From NCBI RefSeq assembly GCF_001455965.1, contig NZ_LKKO01000102.1, positions 62,001 to 126,000 on the forward strand: DNA of 64,000 nt. The letters are read 5' to 3'. Positions 62,034 through 64,000 of the stretch are shown here, piece by piece. The DNA is from Methylobacterium sp. GXS13. GTDB lineage: Bacteria; Pseudomonadota; Alphaproteobacteria; Rhizobiales; Beijerinckiaceae. The notes beneath the pieces are model-generated. The model was given only the letters and a program-made list of their open reading frames with translations. It searched no databases and was not told where the DNA came from. The position numbers and the translations under genes were made by a program. The stretch's first letter is position 1, and the number at the start of each line of letters is the position of its first letter.

Positions 62034-62204
62034 GGTGATTGAGATCGCCCACCTCCAGCGCGATCTTAACCAGACGGGCTGGTGAGCTATTCCGAAAAGC
62101 GAGATGGCGCCGGGGTCCTTGGCATCATGGCGCTGGCGGGCGGAGAGCTTCCGAGCGCCCATGCTCCGCAGGATCCGGTTCAGTGTCTGCTGGGCCACCG
62201 TACG
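62034..62204 (-). mobile_element. Scrap of an IS630-type transposase
   Basis: Minus-strand peptide RTVAQQTLNRILRSMGARKLSARQRHDAKDPG resembles the helix-turn-helix end of IS630-family transposases (LGxRKLSARPRHHAQ). It is bounded by the IS66 element and unrelated DNA and has no catalytic domain. Short, so only moderately sure. Confidence 0.4.
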
Positions 62205-62242
62205 CCTGCGGTGAAGGCCGCGGTTGTGCTTCCGACGGGGTG

Positions 62243-63862
62243 TCAGGCTGCAATCTGCCGGGGCTGAGGCTGGGTCCAGCTCCAGAGGAGCAGATCGTCG
62301 ATGCGCCGTGCGAGATGGTCGGGGGCCGCGCGAGCACGTCGGCGAGCCAGGCCTGCGGATCAAGGCTGTTGAGTTTGGCGGTCTCTATCAGCGTGTAGAA
62401 GGCCGCGGTGCGATGGCCGCCCGCATCCGAGCCGGCGAAGGTCCAGTTGCGGCGGCCCACCGCGATGGGACGGATGGCGCGTTCGGCGGCATTGTTGGAG
62501 AGACAGACGCGTCCGTCGTCGAGGAACCGGGTGAAGGTGTTCCATCGCTTGAGCAGATAGTCGATCGCCGCTGCTGTGGGAGCCTTGGCCGAGAGCTTGG
62601 CGCGGTTCTCCCGCAGCCACGCCTCCAGGTCGGCGACGAGGGCAGCCGAGCGGGCTTGGCGGTGCGCCCGGCGTTCATCCGGCTCAAGGCCGTTGGCGGC
62701 GCGCTCGATCGCGAAGATCGCAGCGATCCGCGTCACCGCTGCGATGGCGATCGGAGCCTTCTTCAGATCGGCGAGCTCGAAGAACGTGCGTCTTGCATGG
62801 GCCCAGCAGGCCGCCTCGCGGATCGGACTTGGTTTGCGGCCGAGTTCGTACAGCCAGCCGAACCCCGAGAAGGCGTCCGCCTGCACGATGCCGTGGAAGC
62901 CGCCGAGCCAGGTCTCGGCATGCGCGCCTGAGCGGTCGAGGGAGTAGAAGTACGCCGCGGCCGGTGGCTTGGGTCCACCGAAGGGGCGGTCGTCGCGGAC
63001 CACCGTCCAGAGCCGGCCCGTGCGGGTCTTCCCCTTGGCCAGGACCGGCACCAGCGTGTCGTCGAGATGGAGGCGCTCGGCCCCCCGGACATGGTCCTCG
63101 ATCCGGGCGACGAGGGGCGACAGGGCGGTGGTGACGGCTCCGACCCAGCCGGCCAGGGTCGAGACGTCGATCGGTACGCCTTCATGCGCGAAGCGCTGGC
63201 TTTGGCGATGCAGCGGCAGGTGCGGGCCGAACTTGGCCATCATCACCTCGGCCAGGAGGTTTGGCCCGGCTCGCCCCCGTGGGATGGGATGGAACGGGGC
63301 CGGAGCCTGCGCGATCGTCTCGCTGTCGCTGCAGGAGAAGCGCTCGCGCACGTGCTGGATCACGACCCAGCGCGCCGGGATCCGCTCCAGGGTCTCGGTG
63401 ACGTCCTCACCGAGAGGGCGCAAGCGTACCCCGCCACAGCAGGCGCAGCGTGTCGGGCGGGACGATGCGCTCGCGCGGCAGATGCTCGGGCAGGGGCCGA
63501 CGAGCGGGCTTGCGCCGGGAGGACGTCAGGGTGGCGTGCGCCTCGGGCTCGCTGGTCGCGTGCGCATCCGTCTCGGCCAGCGTCTCCTCCAGATCCTCCA
63601 GCGTCTCCTCCAGATCCTCCAGCGTCTCCTCCAGATCCTCCAGCGTCTCCTCCAGATCCTCCAGCGTCAGTTCGAGCTGGTCGATCCGGGCGCTGCGTTC
63701 CGAGGAGACCCCGAAGCGCTCCCGTCGCAGCCGGGCGACCTCCAGTTTCAGCCGTTCGACCGCGATCTGCGAGGCGAGCCGGGCCTCCCGCTCGGCCAGG
63801 ATCATGGCGTGGGCGGCGGCGAGATCCGTGAGAAGCGGCGGGGGCTCGGGCGCGTTCGACAC
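62243..63862 (-). pseudogene. tnpC: IS66-family transposase (tnpC), two frameshifts
   Basis: The protein can be read in three frames. N-terminal helical/leucine-zipper part with four LEDLEET repeats (63407-63862). A frameshift near 63440 passes from PRERIVPPD to CCGGVRLRPLGEDVTETLERIPARW. The catalytic DDE domain follows, with DDTLVPVLAKGKTRTGRLW, IVQADAFSGFGWLYE, ACWAHARRTFFELADL, NNAAERAIRPIAVGRRNW and FAGSDAGGHRTAAFYTLIETAKLN. A second frameshift near 62320, before PDHLARRIDDLLLWSW, restores the usual IS66 end at a TGA (62243-62245). Neither shift is known to be programmed in IS66, so the element is probably dead. Confidence 0.88.
63579..63683 (-). repeat. 21-base tandem repeat in tnpC
   Basis: Four perfect 21-base copies (63579-63662) plus a partial fifth; each encodes LEDLEET on the minus strand, lengthening the leucine-zipper by whole heptads. 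Copy number is likely variable. Confidence 0.9.
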
Positions 63863-63907
63863 GCCCGAGAGAAGAGCATATTCACCAGTCTTTTTAACGC
63901 GTTATCC

Positions 63908-64000
63908 TCATCCGAGAGCGCCAGGACGCCAGCTCTCCTGCGGCATCCGCCAGTCGATGCCCGAGAGCAGGTAGCCGAGTTGCACCGTCGAGATCGTCAC
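63908..64000 (-). CDS. tnpB: IS66 accessory protein TnpB, C-terminal end (partial)
   Basis: The last 30 residues are visible before the window edge: QLGYLLSGIDWRMPQESWRP then GALG and TGA at 63908-63910. IDWRMPQ-WRP is the characteristic C-terminus of IS66 TnpB. It precedes tnpC by 45 bases on the same strand, the normal IS66 order. Confidence 0.85.
   Translation of the reverse strand: MTISTVQLGYLLSGIDWRMPQESWRPGALG

Noticed and set aside
63579..63662. CRISPR array
   Set aside because: The 21-base units are directly adjacent without spacers and keep an open reading frame in the transposase.

Overview
The window is a high-GC stretch of an alphaproteobacterial genome. Gene content points to Methylobacterium/Methylorubrum or a close relative: a PaoABC-type aldehyde oxidoreductase, FecR-VCBS type I secreted adhesin, Hint-domain surface protein, KpsE/KpsM-type capsule export proteins and many decayed IS elements. 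This assignment is inference; there is no rRNA or marker gene in the window. I see no tRNA, rRNA or CRISPR array.

Layout. 0-7.6 kb: the 5' end of a probable efflux adaptor gene diverging from a TetR regulator, then an intact three-subunit molybdenum aldehyde oxidoreductase (2Fe-2S, FAD, Moco subunits) flanked by three decayed genes (pirin-like bicupin, NmrA-like reductase, flavin amine oxidase). 7.7-10.9 kb: a compact three-gene operon encoding a PD-(D/E)XK-like nuclease, a small helical protein and a Lon-like AAA+ ATPase without protease domain; this is the best candidate for an undescribed system. 12.2-18.6 kb: phosphomannomutase, a KpsE/BexC-type polysaccharide export protein, an orphan receiver protein and a glycosyltransferase. 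19.1-21.2 kb: a winged-helix protein with three operator-like palindromes and a tyrosine recombinase, ended by a perfect 19-bp hairpin terminator.

21.5-33.8 kb: a type I secretion ABC transporter and adaptor diverge from a CHASE2 adenylate cyclase and a 1335-residue FecR/VCBS/RTX-like secreted protein. A cyclic-nucleotide-binding EAL phosphodiesterase lies downstream. Together they look like a cAMP/c-di-GMP-controlled surface adhesin locus. 35.3-44.8 kb: a beta-repeat Hint protein, a truncated glycosyltransferase copy, then on the other strand a capsule ABC permease, a giant two-domain glycosyltransferase and a hexapeptide acyltransferase. An inverted ~715-bp duplication (17906-18622 against 38377-39092) brackets 18.6-38.4 kb and leaves a fragment of a neighbouring gene at each end.

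46.2-52.4 kb: a tightly overlapping operon (FkbH, ACP, KAS III, ACP, SDR, PglD-like acyltransferase) opposite a MaoC-SDR fusion; it contains everything needed to build a short acyl group on ACP and move it to a sugar. 52.9-58.2 kb: a phage-derived island (hypothetical, DUF5681, nuclease-less terminase, ParB-methyltransferase, hypothetical, HNH nuclease). 58.3-64 kb: a dead IS3-family element with 3-bp target duplication, an intact gmd-rmd pair for GDP-6-deoxy-mannose (GDP-rhamnose), an IS630 scrap and a frameshifted IS66 element running off the window.

Functionally, phosphomannomutase, Gmd and Rmd can supply GDP-linked 6-deoxyhexose. The glycosyltransferases, acyltransferases and the acyl operon would build and decorate a surface glycan, with KpsE/KpsM-type export. 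The KpsT ATPase is not in the window.
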